Both the position numbers and the translations under genes were made by a program. Source: Carettochelys insculpta (lineage: Eukaryota; Chordata; Testudines; Carettochelyidae). Taken from it: a DNA stretch of 64,000 nucleotides. The notes under the pieces were generated by a model, which saw only the letters and a program-made list of their open reading frames with translations, was not told the origin of the DNA and made no database searches. Below are positions 34,298 through 45,911 of this stretch, in pieces; within the stretch, counting starts at the first letter, position 1; each line of letters begins with the position of its first letter. The DNA lies in contig NC_134138.1 in the NCBI RefSeq assembly GCF_033958435.1, positions 208,701,298 to 208,765,297 on the forward strand, given 5' to 3'.

Positions 34298-35730
34298 TTA
34301 AATATTCAGATTAGCAGTCTGGTTATGGGTAGCTAGCTGTGTGACGTTTCTTTCACAATTTTGGATACAACAGGAGATTAACTGAAAACATACAAAAATA
34401 ATTAAGATCCCAAATAGGATAGTCAGGGCTCCCTGAAACAACCAGTTTCCTATGCCAGAGAAATTGAACAAGCCACTTAGCCATTTCCACAGAGAACTTG
34501 GCTGTTTGTGGGGAAGATATGCAATCTGTTCCGAGTGGCTAGCATGATCTATTACATCATTGGTGTTGTCAGGTATATATACACAATATTCTTTTCCAAT
34601 GAGAGCACAGGTCCCTCCTTTTGCTGCCAGCACTATATCCAATGCCTGATGGTTTTGGAGGGCGACCTGTCAGATCGCTCCTGTTTCTTTGGCCAGGGCC
34701 CTTAAACTTTCTCTGGTTTCATTTGCCATGATTTCAACTACTGCTTGTAACCTCAGGAGCCTTTTTGCATGACGCATTACTCCCCCAGGTGGGACAAAGG
34801 AACCACCAATAGCCTCTTCCCAAGTTAAGGGGCTTGTGTGATTCACATACCATTGGGCATCTGACAAGTCCCTCCATTTCCGCCTAAAATTACGGAGGCG
34901 TTCTCGTGAGGGGGACTGTAGCACTCGGAATTGTGGGAAGAGTTGGGCAGGATAATAGATACCTGACCAGTTAAGTGGTAATTGGTACAGGCTTTTGTCT
35001 CACAGACTCAAGATGCTCTATTAAAGCCAGGAAGGGTTGATTGCACCCATTTGCCATATAGGTGTCTACAAAAGAGCAGTAATATCCCCCAAAGGGCACA
35101 TGGTAATTCCCCTTATGAGGAGTGGTGTTATTTGCATGGCATTGAAAGACTGTACTTTTCTCACTAGGGTGGCTGTAGGGGGAGCATGAGATTTATTTCT
35201 CTGTTTGATTCCAGGTTGAGAAAAAATTCACATCCCTGTACTTGGTCTGCCATTCTCCAATCTTGTTTGAATAGTCCCATACACCATTGGTTACAATATG
35301 CTAGAGACAACTGCTCCTCCCCAGATTCAGCCCCGTCCCATTACACATCCAGCACCAGTGACCATTTCCCTCCACCACACTTATCCATTTAGATACATTT
35401 ATTCCCACTGCTTCCCAAGTGTCATTACTGTTCCACATCTTGTTAAATGGATGAGGTCCTCTGGTGAGGCCTGGGGAATTAAGTGGAATTGCCAAGACAG
35501 GAACACCAGCTTGTGAGTGGGCTGGGATGTGGCTGCAGACCCAGAAATTAGAGATATTAAGAATCTGAGCTATCTATACTTGCTGTTGAATAAAAGAATT
35601 GTCAATGTCATTGTAGATTCCCCAGACCTTAAGACACCAGTGGCCGAGGAGCAGGCACCACCAGAGGCATATGTTGGAGGCAAGACCCTTTGGTTCTGAC
35701 AACCTCGACTGAGGGACCTGCAGTCATGGT
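34298..35730 (-). pseudogene. env: env (surface and transmembrane subunits), degraded
   Basis: The surface part is fragmentary: a 65-codon piece at 35495-35301 has MWNSNDTWEAVG and the CWMCNGTG block. The transmembrane subunit is readable at 34924-34298 with a single TGA at 34672-34670 between two in-frame halves. It has a heptad-like helix (LLRLQAVVEIMANETRESLR), an immunosuppressive-type region ending VLAAKGGTCALIG, a Cys motif in which the expected CX6CC reads C-x6-Y-C, and a membrane anchor (ALTILFGILIIFVCFQLI) followed by SCCIQNC. In the source virus env would mediate attachment and fusion; this copy is disrupted. Confidence 0.85.
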
Positions 35731-35731
35731 T

Positions 35732-36990
35732 TTATGTCCACCAGGCAGCAGGCACTAGGCTCGCCACTGCTTCTTCCTGGGCCTTGCTTTTGGTCATCGT
35801 CTGCTTCTGGCAATACTTACGAGTGCATAGGTTGTAAGGTATTGCACGCTGTTCCTCTATGTCTTCTTGTGGGGTCAAAATTGACTCTGTGTGGTTCTGA
35901 GGTGATGATTGGTCCATTGGGGGTGGTGCCTTCTTACTCTGCAAAGCATGTATCCATGCTGTGATTCTGGATAGCTTAACAGCCATCTGGGTAGTGAGCA
36001 GCACCTGATGCGGGCCCTTCTACCAGGGCTCCAAGGTGTGTTTTTGATGGTGGTGTTGCATGTAGACCCAATCACCTGGCTCGAGGGTGTGGCAGGCGTC
36101 AGAGGTGGGTTCCATCGGCCAGGCGGCTCGAACCTGCGAATGCACGTGACTTACAGCTTGCATTAGTCCCTTGCAATACTGAAGGAGTGTACTGTGAGTC
36201 AAGTTCAAGTCTGAGACTGGAGTAATGGTAGCCATTGTTCACATAGGGTGCCCCATAACAATTTCAAAAGGACTTAATTTATGTCTTTGGGATGAGGTGG
36301 ATCGAATTTCCATAAGGGCCAACGGTAAGGCCGCTGGCCAGCTTAACCCTGTAGAGTCACAAATTTTTGCAAGCTTATTTTTTAGCATGCCATTTCGTCT
36401 TTCAACTGCACCTGCGCTCTGTGGGTGGGTGGTAGGAACAGTGCAACAGGTGTGTGACAAGTAACGCATGATCCAGGTGCTGAACAAGTTGTCTGGTAAA
36501 ATGTGTACCCGGTCACTGGACAGAGTGGCAGGAATTCCTTTGGCAGGCATAATATCATTTAACAAACATTTGGCAAAGACAGTGAATCAGCTTTGCGACA
36601 AGGAAAGGCTTCAATCAAGCATACCATAACCAAAATTAATTCATATAGTTGACACTTAGGCATTTGTACAAAATCAAGCTGCCAATGCAAGAACGGTGCT
36701 TGGGGCAGGCCCTGGAACCCCTGAGCTACCTTTCCAGGTTTGCCAACATTGTAGCTTTGGCAAGTGGTACAGGTGGCACAGTGGTGGGCAGCGAAAGAGC
36801 TAAAATGGGGGGCCTACCATCATGCCTTAGTTACAGCAGAGACGATTCCCTCCTTTCCGACATGCGAAACACCGTGCAGTAAGGGCCGCCAGAGATGGGT
36901 AGAGTGAAACGGGGGCCACAAAGGCACCATTAGGCAAGTGCCAAAGGGAATCGGGGTGTAGAGAGCAACCTTGGGCAACCCAGGAGTCTT
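35732..36990 (-). pseudogene. Retroviral integrase
   Basis: The zinc-binding N-terminus is readable at 36900-36735 (LLHGVSHVGKEG, then HHCATCTTC). The core has the first Asp in WQLDFVQMP (about 36640), the second in LSSDRVHI (about 36518) and the Glu in SAGAVERRNG (about 36400), so D-D-E is kept. The C-terminal GPY/F-type region reads LEPGDWVYMQH and then VLLTTQMAVKLSRITAWIHA (36004 downwards). Stops and frame changes lie at about 36820, 36566, 36236 and 36005. The order and motifs are those of gammaretrovirus-like integrases. Confidence 0.9.
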
Positions 36991-37640
36991 TTTCTGCTTC
37001 TGGGGTGGAGTCTTGGAGCAGGGTGAGGTCAGAAAGGGACAGTGGTGGTACAAAAACAGAAAGGGAACCAAGAAACGCATCTGGGGAAGGTTCTATGGCA
37101 GCAGCATGTTTAGCAGCGGCATCAGCAAATGCATTACCCTTAGCAACCTCAGTATCTGCTGTCAAGTGGCCAGGGCACTTAACACTAGCTAAGGCAGATG
37201 GGAGTAAAACTGCATACAGGAGAGCAGCAATGTAGGGGCCATTCTTGATAGGGGTATCAGCAGAGGTAAGGAAACCCCGAGCCTGCCAAAGGGTGCCAAA
37301 GTCATGTACAACCCAAAAGCGTATCGGGAATTGGTGTAAATGGTGGCGAAGTGTCCCTCAGCCAGAAAGCAAGTGTGGGTTAGGGCAGCTAGTTCAGCGA
37401 CTTGCGCTGAGGTCATAGAAGGTAAAGGCACAGCTTCTACGGTTTCAGAGAGTGATACCACAGCATATCCTGCAAGGAGACAACCTTGGTTGTCTAGAAA
37501 ACGGGAACCGTCAGTGAACAACGCAAGGTCAGAGTTAGGGAGAGGGACATCAGAGAGGTTGGGGTGCGGGACAGTGACAGCAGAGACAGTTGCAAGGCAG
37601 TCATGGGGTTCACCATCATCAGACGAAGGAGAGTGGCAGG
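36990..37640 (-). pseudogene. RNase H domain of pol
   Basis: The frame 37521-37189 begins FTDGSRFLDNQG (first catalytic Asp in TDGS), continues with QVAELAALTHTCFLAEG (catalytic Glu) and IYTNSRYAFG, where the usual Asp of YTDSRYAFG is Asn. The end of the domain is in another frame (VAKGNAFADAAAKHAA, about 37145-37095, with the last Asp). Frame changes lie near 37520-37620 and 37190. Confidence 0.85.
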
Positions 37641-37734
37641 GTTCAACTGAGAACAGTGGTTTATGGTGATATGCGAAGCCGAAAGCAGTAAAAGTTCGTA
37701 CCTAGTGAGGCGGGCAGAGGAAAGGTGAGCTGTA

Positions 37735-39003
37735 TTACATTGTAGCAGGAGAGTTTCTACAGAGTGAGGGACCATGAGAGTAAGAGAATGGAGCTACAAG
37801 GGACTCAGACATTTCGAGTAGGTGTGCCGCAGCAGCCACAGCACACAGGCAGGGGGGTAAACCCTGCGCAACAGGATCCGAGGTGGCAGAGAAATAAGCA
37901 ACTGGACGATTTTTGTCACCATGCTCCTGAGTAAGAACCCCAAGTGCACAACCAGATTGCTCGTGGCAGAAAAGGGTAAAAGGCTTACAGTAGTCAGGTA
38001 ACCCTAAGGTGGGGGCAGAAGCTAAACTCTGTTTGAGAGAAATAAAAGCAGAGTTGGCCTCTGGGGGCCACGGCACGGGGTCAGACACAGAGAACGGAGT
38101 GAGTTCCTGGAGCGGTTTAGCAAGAGAAGCATATTGGGGAATCCATTGTCTGCAAAAACCTGCCATACCCAAGAATTTTCTGACCTGGCATGGAGAGCGA
38201 GGTCGGGGAAAGCTAAGGATGGCTTGGACATGGGTGGGAGAAAGGATACAGGAGAGAGGAAAGCCAAGGTATGTGATGGAGGCTTCGCAGAGCTGTCGCT
38301 TAGAGCAAGAAGTCTTGTGGCCTTTGTTTGCTAGGGCAGTGAGGAGTATTAAAGAGTCAGTTTCTGAGGCACATAATGAAAGGGAACAGAGGAGTAGGTC
38401 ATCTACATATTGGACCAGCATGGACCCTGACGGGAAAACCAGGTTGGCAAGGTCTGTGGCTAACGCTTGGGAAAAGTAAGATGGGCTTTCTGTATACCCC
38501 CTGGGGAAGCATGGTCCATGTGTACTGCTGCCCCTTGTAAGAAAAGGCAAAAAGATACTGGGACTTAGGGTTAACTGGTACAGAAAAGAAAGAAGAGCAC
38601 AAATCCACAACAGTAAAATGAGTTGCATCTGGCGGGATAGGAACCAGAATTGTAGCTGGTTGGGGACTACAGGAAAGGTGTGTATGACAATGCGGTTAAT
38701 GGCTTGAAGCTCCTGAACAAACTGCCATGATTTACCATCAGCTTTTCGAACTGGGAGGATAGGGGTGTTACAGAGGCTGGAACAGGGGACAATAATGCCT
38801 TGTTCCTGCAGTGTGGTCATGACTGGAGCAAGTCCAGCCTCTGCTTCAGGATTTAGAGGGTACTGGGACAGGCAAGACAGGGGTTTGGAGTTGCCAACAG
38901 TAATGTGAACGGGGTCAGTATTTAAATGGCCCACTTCAGATGGGTGTGATGGCCATAGAGAGGATGGGACCTGCGAAATTAGATGCCCAAGGGATGGGAC
39001 CAA
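37735..39003 (-). pseudogene. pol: Retroviral reverse transcriptase, 422-codon frame with an internal out-of-frame patch
   Basis: The frame contains LPVRKADGKSWQFVQELQAI (fingers), FPRGYTESPSYFSQAL (motif B region), VQYVDDLLLC (catalytic YVDD) and the KFLGMAGFCRQWIPQYASLA connection. Palm motif A is absent from this frame: between about 38640 and 38500 the correct reading is in another frame (MDLCSSFFSVPVN, 38608-38399). A pair of compensating frameshifts therefore flanks motif A. The frame ends 37735, while the connection domain continues in another frame (37775-37640, ARLTRYELLLLSASHI). Confidence 0.9.
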
Positions 39004-39009
39004 TGGGTA

Positions 39010-39535
39010 ACAGGAATCAGAGTGGAAAGGGAAGTTTCAGACATCAGGGAGGCTGCAGAATCACACAGGGAGGATTGGGGAATTTGTAGGTAGACACCAT
39101 CTGGGGAACAGTAGATGGTACAGCCAAGTTTACATAACAGATCCCGACCCAAAAGGTTTACTGGAGTGGAGTCAGAGAGAAGGAATGCATGCTCCGCGGA
39201 AAGGGGACCAATCTGGACTGGTAGAGGTTTTGAAAGGGGATAAGGGTTGGGATTCCTGTAATGCCCAAAGCTGACATGGTTTTTCCAGAGCAGGGAACTG
39301 CAGGCAGGTCAGTAGTACAGACTGTAAAGAGCGAAGCTCCTGTATCAACGAGGAAAGGGAGAGAAAGATCACTGATAGTCAGGACACATTCCCCAGCAGG
39401 GGAGAGAGGTAGTGAGGGAGCTAATATTTCCCGATGTTCCCTGGCATCCCGTCATTGCTGCGGTGCAAAGTAAGGCTGGGGACCATCCGGCAGGGCTGGC
39501 AGAGAGTCTAGCTGATTGCCTGCAAGGTTATTAGG
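39010..39535 (-). pseudogene. pro: Retroviral protease region of pol
   Basis: This follows gag in the same frame after the TGA at 39538-39536 (39538 minus 39346 is 64 codons), with a second TGA before the active site at about 39434. The aspartic protease motif DTGA lies at 39346-39335 in the context LPFLVDTGASLFTV. Downstream the frame is lost before the reverse transcriptase frame begins. Same-frame gag-pro with a suppressible stop is the gammaretroviral arrangement; whether the TGA is ancestral or decay is not known. Confidence 0.8.
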
Positions 39536-41071
39536 TCAGCGCAGACACTCGTTCTTCCGGTGTCCGGGCTGCTTACAGTAATTACAAACACCTCCAAAAC
39601 CCAAAAATCCAGTCCCACAGCCTCCCCCACAACCACGTCTCTCTCCTTGGAACCCTCCCCATCCCTGGTACTGTCTGCCCTGCCCTGAATAATGCTGTAT
39701 TTGCAGAGCCATTAAGTTTTGGGTGGACTGTTCCTCTTTCCCTTTTAGAGTGCGGTGGCAAAGCTCTGTCACTGCTTGCAATTTGTCCATGGTTTCGGTC
39801 TCCCGCCCAACACTTATTTGCTTTTACATACTGCCAATAGCAGGGAGAAGACCATCAACAAACGCATGCGCCAGGGCCCCCTGTCCATTTTCACCGGGCT
39901 GTTGTATTCCTGAATGTTGTAAGAAAATGTCAGTTAGCTGGGTTCGATAATCTCCTGGACTCTTCCCTTGCCTTTGTTTACAACAGTTTATGGCTTCACC
40001 GTTCAGTTTAGGGGACCGCACTTGGGGAATGGCTTCATGTAGGCATCTCCAAATAACCCTACACTGGTCTCTATACGTGGTATTGGGGCCAGTATCTTTC
40101 ATGGTCGAATGGCGTGCCGCAGCTAGCTAATTTGCTGCAGTCAGCCACTTTTCATACTGGCTGGTAGAGATTAACAGTTTACACAATTGGAGGAGGTGTG
40201 TCTCAGAGTGTTCATAGGTTTCACAGACCAGCAAAAATTCCTCAGCAAATTTAATAGGATTTTCCTGTAGCTTAGGAAAACCTTTAATTACTGACAAAAG
40301 TTCTGTATGAGTCCAGGGTTTATGACTCCAAGTGGGGCCACCCCCTTCCGTCTTAAGGACCCACAAGGGTGCCAGAACAGGTTCGTCAGGGTCCTTTTCC
40401 CACCTTCCATCACGGGTTCTTCTCCAGGAAGCAGAGGGAAGAGGGCGAGAGGGTGACAGTGAGATCATTACATTGGGAGTATCAAAAGAGGAATCAAGAG
40501 AATCTTTGCGGTTCAGACGTGGAGGTGTTCTTTTTGGGGTTGTGGGATCTTGAACACTTTGCAGGGCTGTGAGGCCAACGAGGGTATTTTCTTCATTCTC
40601 ATCATTGGAAATTAACAAAGGCCTTTCTTCCTCTTTTCCCTCACTGGGGCGGAAGTACGGACGGGGTCGGGTTCGATCAGGATCATTATGCAGAACTGGG
40701 TAAAGGGGAGCATTCGGGCTGGTGGTGGGAGAGGCTGCATCCAATAAGGCCTTTAATTTATCATTAGAATTTTTAAGGGAGGCGAGCTTCGATTCGCTCC
40801 ATCTACGATTTGCCTCTTCCCACCACTGCATGAAGCAATCTACCTCTCCTCTAGCCAGTTTAGTTTTGGGGAGGCCAAGTGTGTCTTTTAAGATGTCCAC
40901 TTGGTCTTTGTCCCAAGAACCTAGCAGTGGTTACTGTGATTTGGGATCCCCCAGAGTCAATCTAGACCATTTTCCCAGACATTTACAGGAGTCTGGACCC
41001 TTCTTTAAATACATAAAATGAGTCGGCATCCCTTTAGGGAATTGCCCTGACTTAGACGTCTGGTTACCCAT
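39536..41071 (-). pseudogene. gag: gag, single 512-codon frame with three nonsense codons
   Basis: The start at 41071 gives MGNQTSKSGQF, with Gly at position 2 as for N-myristoylation of matrix. The frame runs without a frameshift to TGA at 39538-39536. Nonsense codons in that frame lie at 40933-40931, 40129-40127 and 39826-39824. Matrix and proline-rich parts span residues 1-240. Capsid follows (WTHTELLSVIKGFPKLQENP, then CRVIWRCLHEAIPQV and KQRQGKSPGDYRTQLTDIFL). Nucleocapsid has one CCHC zinc knuckle, CNYCKQPGHRKNEC (C-x2-C-x4-H-x4-C), near 39580-39540, after a Gly/Arg-rich run. Role in the source virus: particle assembly and RNA packaging. Confidence 0.9.
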
Positions 41072-41589
41072 GCAGGAGGACTTCTCACACACCAATCACA
41101 CAAGAAAGAAATTCGGGTTCATCAGAGCGGTACCCAGTGCAGCACACAAAAGGAGCCCACAGGCTACTGCCTCAATCGCCCTTGGTTTCACACCAAGGGT
41201 AGTACCCAAGGTGTGGGGCAGCTGTGATTATGCAGATTTCACTTATTCAGACTGTGGGGATGGGAACCCCTTGGCTGGCCAATCCCCGGACAGAGACGGT
41301 GCCCAGACTCAAACACTCCACAGAGAGGATGGATAGACACAGAGACAGGACAGTCCTCAGACTGGACAAAACATAGAAATAATTACCTAAGCAGAGTCCT
41401 GTTGTCAGATCCTGGGATCCCTACCAGAACAGAGTGCGAACCAGTAGGTTCGATGGAGTAGACTATGCTGTGGTCGTGCACCTTTCTGTTCTGGCGGAGG
41501 ACCGCTCGGGCCAAACGTCCAGGTGCTGGCTGCCATGGTCTTCCTGCAAGACAGTCAGGCATCACACAGCCTCAGCGAATATGGTTGCC

Positions 41590-41607
41590 ATCTCGGTGGA
41601 ACCTCCA
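41590..41607 (-). promoter_or_regulatory. Primer-binding site, tRNA-Gln
   Basis: The plus strand reads ATCTCGGTGGAACCTCCA, which equals the 3' end of vertebrate tRNA-Gln with its CCA (18 of 18, from my knowledge of that tRNA). It lies 3 nt inside the 5' LTR, as expected for minus-strand DNA priming. A tRNA-Gln primer is one of the less common choices among gammaretrovirus-like elements. Confidence 0.85.
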
Positions 41608-41610
41608 AAT

Positions 41611-42069
41611 TGTCACAGTCAGACTCAGGACTCACAAATTTGTCAGACCACTCTGTTTATTAGCAAAGCTGCTCTGCTAATGTACCCAGAAAACGTGAGT
41701 GCCATACAGGGCTCAAACCCTTTGATTTATGCAGATGAAAGAAAGCAAAAATTAACAAGATTACAAAAGGGGCAAGACTCACATGATTCCGATGAGCCTA
41801 GTCATGTATCTTTATTTCCATACCAAGCCTCAGCAATCTCCTGTCCGAATCTCCCTGATTATCTCAATTACTTTCTGTCTAACACCAAATGTTCCTTTTT
41901 CTGTTATCCCAGACACACCTGGCTCCACTCTGATCCATGCTGCATACCTACAAACAACAGTAACATAATCTTCTCCTTCCTGTTCAGGGATAAACAGTAT
42001 TCCTTGAATATATACTATTATTACAGTATAATTCATCTTTCTCTAACAATATAATCCTTTCTACTTTCA
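41611..42069 (-). repeat. 5' LTR of the provirus
   Basis: A 459-bp repeat that starts tgtcacagtc and ends ctactttca in plus-strand reading (TG...CA). On the minus strand a weak TATA-like element lies near 41732-41726 and the polyadenylation signal AATAAA at 41661-41656, with TTTGTGAGTCCTGAGTCTGA beyond it as U5. Transcription would run leftwards into gag. Confidence 0.9.
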
Positions 42070-45000
42070 GAAAGCAAAGCAAACACTTTCTTTTTTGTGT
42101 AAAATAGGAAGCTTGATTGTTTTGTCTTCTCCCCATGTACTCCACATAATATTCATATATAGGAAATGTCTCTTCTGCAGGCGTATGTTTATGTACATTT
42201 GTTTGGGTGCTAGATTGCTCTGTAAAAAAGGGTAACAGCCAGATGCAGTCTTTCACTGAATGGATGGAAGAGTTTCTTATGATTGCATTTTCTGATATTT
42301 TATTGATCACCAAGAACGAAAAGATTGCACAGAACTATTATTTAAGTGACTGGTTAGCCTGGTGCTTTGGAAGAGCTTTAGAGTTGGGATAAACAATCAA
42401 GTTAAAATACAGGCAGAGTTAATAAAACTGTTAAAGTGAATTTGAAAACAGACAGGAGGGAAGTACCCATGAGCATTGCTGTACTTCTCAGAAAAACAAT
42501 CTATATTGCTTAGCTAAATAATCTATATTTGTTAAACACAGGGAATGCACATTTTGGGCAGGTATAATGCAAAAATCTCTAATAAGAATGCAGTCATGGT
42601 GCCAGCACATGTGCCTTGGGAAAAATCTTGGAAGTGCGAAACTGTTTGGGTTTCATCTTAGGAATTTCCTAAAAATTATCCATTTTGGAGGTGGGTTTTC
42701 CTTCACTTGCCTGTGTAGGGAACATAGTGGACATTCTTCTTAGCTCATGGATGTTCCAAAATCTACAGAGAGATCCCACAAGGGCGAGGAAATGAGCCAA
42801 AGTCCAATGCTTCCACACACCTTCCTAGATCCCCCATAGCCATATGGATCCCTTCAATGGAGCTGAGCTGATACTGGTCCTTTGCCTTTATCTTTACAAT
42901 TGCCATTCCCACGTTTGTCACCAGAGGGCTGGATTCCATCTAATATAAAAATAAAGTCATATTTTTTGTGCAAGGAAAACAGTTACCACTGGACGGTGGT
43001 TCTCTTCTACCTCCTCCATGTCTTACTATGTTCCTACAAACTAGCGAAAAGGTGAGATAGTGACTTGTGCAAAGGTGGTTTGTGGGTGATGAAGACGATG
43101 GTGTTTTGGTACAACATCCACCCCACAACCAAATATACAATGTGTAACAGTAATGTATTTATTCAGGATCCCTGCTGGTTTCTCCCCTTTGTGAGTAAGG
43201 TTTGTGGGAAGTGAGATGAGGATCTGACTCATAATTTACAATGGTTAATCCCCTTTTCTTTCTTGACAAAATGCTCTAATGTATGACACAGTATTCTATA
43301 ATATGCTATCAAATATGGCATTGTAAGTTTTTGCTCTACTACTCCAGTACACACATTCCCTCATAGGAGAATGACTTCTGCCACTCAGATTGTATTTTTT
43401 TTTCTTTCTGCCTCACTTTGCATTCTGCAGTTAAGGTCATACAGTTGAAGAAAACTGTTCACAGTGGGGCTAGTCCTTAAAATATCCTTTGTGAGGATTA
43501 TAAATAAGTGGGACAAGTCCTTGTCTGAAAGACTGGAATTTAGTATGAGAACTGCTTGTTGTCTTCAAACTTTTTAACTTAGTCATTACAAATAGCAATA
43601 GTATGTAACTGTGATTTAGTGACTGTTCCTACATGCCTAAATTAAACAGCAGGAAAGCTATAGTGCCTTTGCTAATTATGTGCTGACTATCCTAACGATA
43701 CCAATTAGTTGCAATACGCATTAAGAGTTCAGCGTAGAATGGATAATGGCAATGGGACAAGAAAATGTTCACTTTTCCTTTGCCACTGCAAACTCAGACC
43801 AGGTTGAGCTATGTGGAAAAAGGTTTTTTTCAGTCTAATACTGAATGGGAACTACTCAGTGTTGTACAAAACCATTGCCATGAATTGGCACCATTACTAG
43901 TAGTCACCGCAGAGAAACCAAGGACTGAATGGTGTAGAAAATAGAGCTACTATTTCCTTCAGAACGGGGAAAAGGTATATTGAATGGAATAAAGGGGAGG
44001 AGTTTTCTATCTCTGTTTCTAATAGAGGTGTAATTGGAGGCCTGCAGGTTGATGTTTTGTGTATCACCCATAAGCAATACATTTATATAAAAAGTTATCT
44101 AGATATGCATTTATAAAATATAACACTTTGATTCTTTTGCATCTAGGAGTAAACCTGTATTTTTTTCCTTCTTGGAAAAAAATGCAGATCAGTGTAAAAA
44201 AATGTTGAAATGGTAAGAGGGATTACTGCCTAGCCTGTTTCTGAAATCATAGCACAGGAGGAATATCAGGAACTTGCTGAAACAGCAGGAGAGCAGTAAT
44301 GTGAAACAAGGTTCAGTCAATGAAGAATGATAATGATAGTGATCAATAATCAAGCAATTTGTGAAAAGCAGCTGATGGCAGTGTGTGTATGTTCGGTCCA
44401 GATGTGTATTGTTGGAGCAGGGCTCATTGTGATAGATAGTATTGCTGTGTTGCAAGGTAAGTGATCAGCTTCCTTCTTGAACGCCAATTCCATATTGTAT
44501 TATGAGGGCTGTTTCAGTAATTTTAAGTGGGAAAATGACAATTTCGTCCAAGTTGGAAAGCAGCAGTTAGGGATGGAACATTCTCTCATCTGTAAAGGCT
44601 TGGGGGAAGGTCATTTGATGAGCTGTTTACTTTTAAGCTGAATGTGTTTTTGATGGCTTTGCCTGCCTGCAGTGTTTACTCTTCGTATGTCTCTGTAATA
44701 AACATTCTGAGAAAGTGTGACAGAGATATCAAAAGAATGGCCGTTAATATAACAGACTTTGTGTGAAGTTGCCTGGAATTTAATAGAGCTTAGTTTTGTT
44801 TTCTGCTGCCTGCACTTTTTCCTGTCAACATTTTTTTTTTAACACTGGAACACAGTTTTCCTTTAAAAGGAGACAAACCCATTGACAATGTAAATGTTGA
44901 GCATGGAAACACTAATTCAAGTCTAGTATATAAATCTTCCCAGATAATGCAAAATAGCTGATTTTTGTCAGGATTGATTAAGTCAATGGCAAATTATTAC

Positions 45001-45767
45001 AGATGTACTGCAGAGTAATTAGCTCTTACTAGTCAGCTTTTAGAACATTTGTACAGTTTTATTATTTACTGTTTTATCAAATCTATTTAAAATGCAATCC
45101 TTATGCAAAAAGGTTTGCAGAAGTCCCCGCTCAATAAACGAATCCTACAAAGTCAATGGAATTCTAAAGTGGAGGTGTTTCAAACATGTTAAATGCAGTC
45201 ACCCAAGCAATACTCGATTAAAATAGATTTTAAAAGTGACAGATTTTGTAAACCATAGTACAAAACAAAACAAAACAAAACAAAAACCCAAAGACATTAT
45301 AGTATGTATCTATATGCTGAACTATTGTAGAGATTTTTAGATTGAACATGAAAATGGAGAGCCTGATTTTGCTCTCATTTGTAGCATTTCTATGTTAATG
45401 AAAATCTGTACACTTCAGTGGACCCACTCCTGCTTCTCACTGGCATATAAATGACTGTTGAAATTTGGTTTGCACTCTTAAGGTGTGTGTAGATATCAAA
45501 TATATACTATGATCTCTTTCTAATTGTGGAGTTCCAAAACTAAGATATAAGATTATAACCCTTTTTCTGTTATAAAGTGAATTTTTATATGTAACTTCTT
45601 ACCAAAAGCTTGTTTCAGATTGAAGTTTTGTACTGTTGTACTTTCTAGCTGAAAGTCTTTTTATGAACAGTTTAACCCAACAAGGTATTTCTGAGATATG
45701 AGGCTTTTAAAAAGTTGAGCTGGATTATATTTTCTATAAAATATTCTTACCTTTATTGGGAAAATCA
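42070..45767. other. Long AT-rich unique stretch without a recognisable gene
   Basis: No frame over 100 codons outside the LTR edge. An (aaaac)n run lies at 45261-45286. No exon-like segment stood out. Confidence 0.4.
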
Positions 45768-45780
45768 TGTCTCAAAACCT

Positions 45781-45898
45781 AAAAGGCAGTAATGTAGCAC
45801 TTTAAAGACTAACAAAATAATTTATTTTGTTAGTTTTTAAACTGCTACATGACTGCTTTTTTGTTTTGATAGAATACGGACTAACATGGCTATCTCTC
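45781..45898 (-). mobile_element. Smallest PLE-derived palindromic mini-element (118 bp)
   Basis: A perfect 13-bp duplication, tgtctcaaaacct, flanks it (45768-45780 and 45899-45911). The arms cagtaatgtagcactttaaa (45788-45807) and tttaaactgctacatgactg (45836-45855) enclose a short aacaaaataatttattttgtt hairpin. The leader is on the right (acggactaacatggctatct), so the element reads on the minus strand. Confidence 0.85.
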
Positions 45899-45911
45899 TG
45901 TCTCAAAACCT

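Larger units (their letters stand above)
32771..42069 (-). mobile_element. Endogenous retrovirus, near-complete provirus, gammaretrovirus-like
   Basis: Two related LTRs bound a 7.4-kb interior that carries, on the minus strand and in order, a tRNA-Gln primer-binding site, gag, protease, reverse transcriptase, RNase H, integrase, env and a polypurine tract. Gag and protease share a frame separated by TGA, and the matrix start is MG, both seen in gammaretroviruses. By eye the first 255 nt of the LTRs differ at roughly 15-20 positions, so the insertion is not recent. All genes except gag have at least one frameshift; gag has nonsense codons only. A PLE interrupts the 3' LTR. The flanks are ...gtaagc on the left and gaaagc... 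on the right, at most an imperfect target duplication. Confidence 0.95.

Noticed and set aside
38009..38479. 156-codon plus-strand open frame opposite the reverse transcriptase
   Set aside because: It is an antisense shadow of the retroviral pol frame; its composition has no motif, while the minus strand shows the full polymerase.
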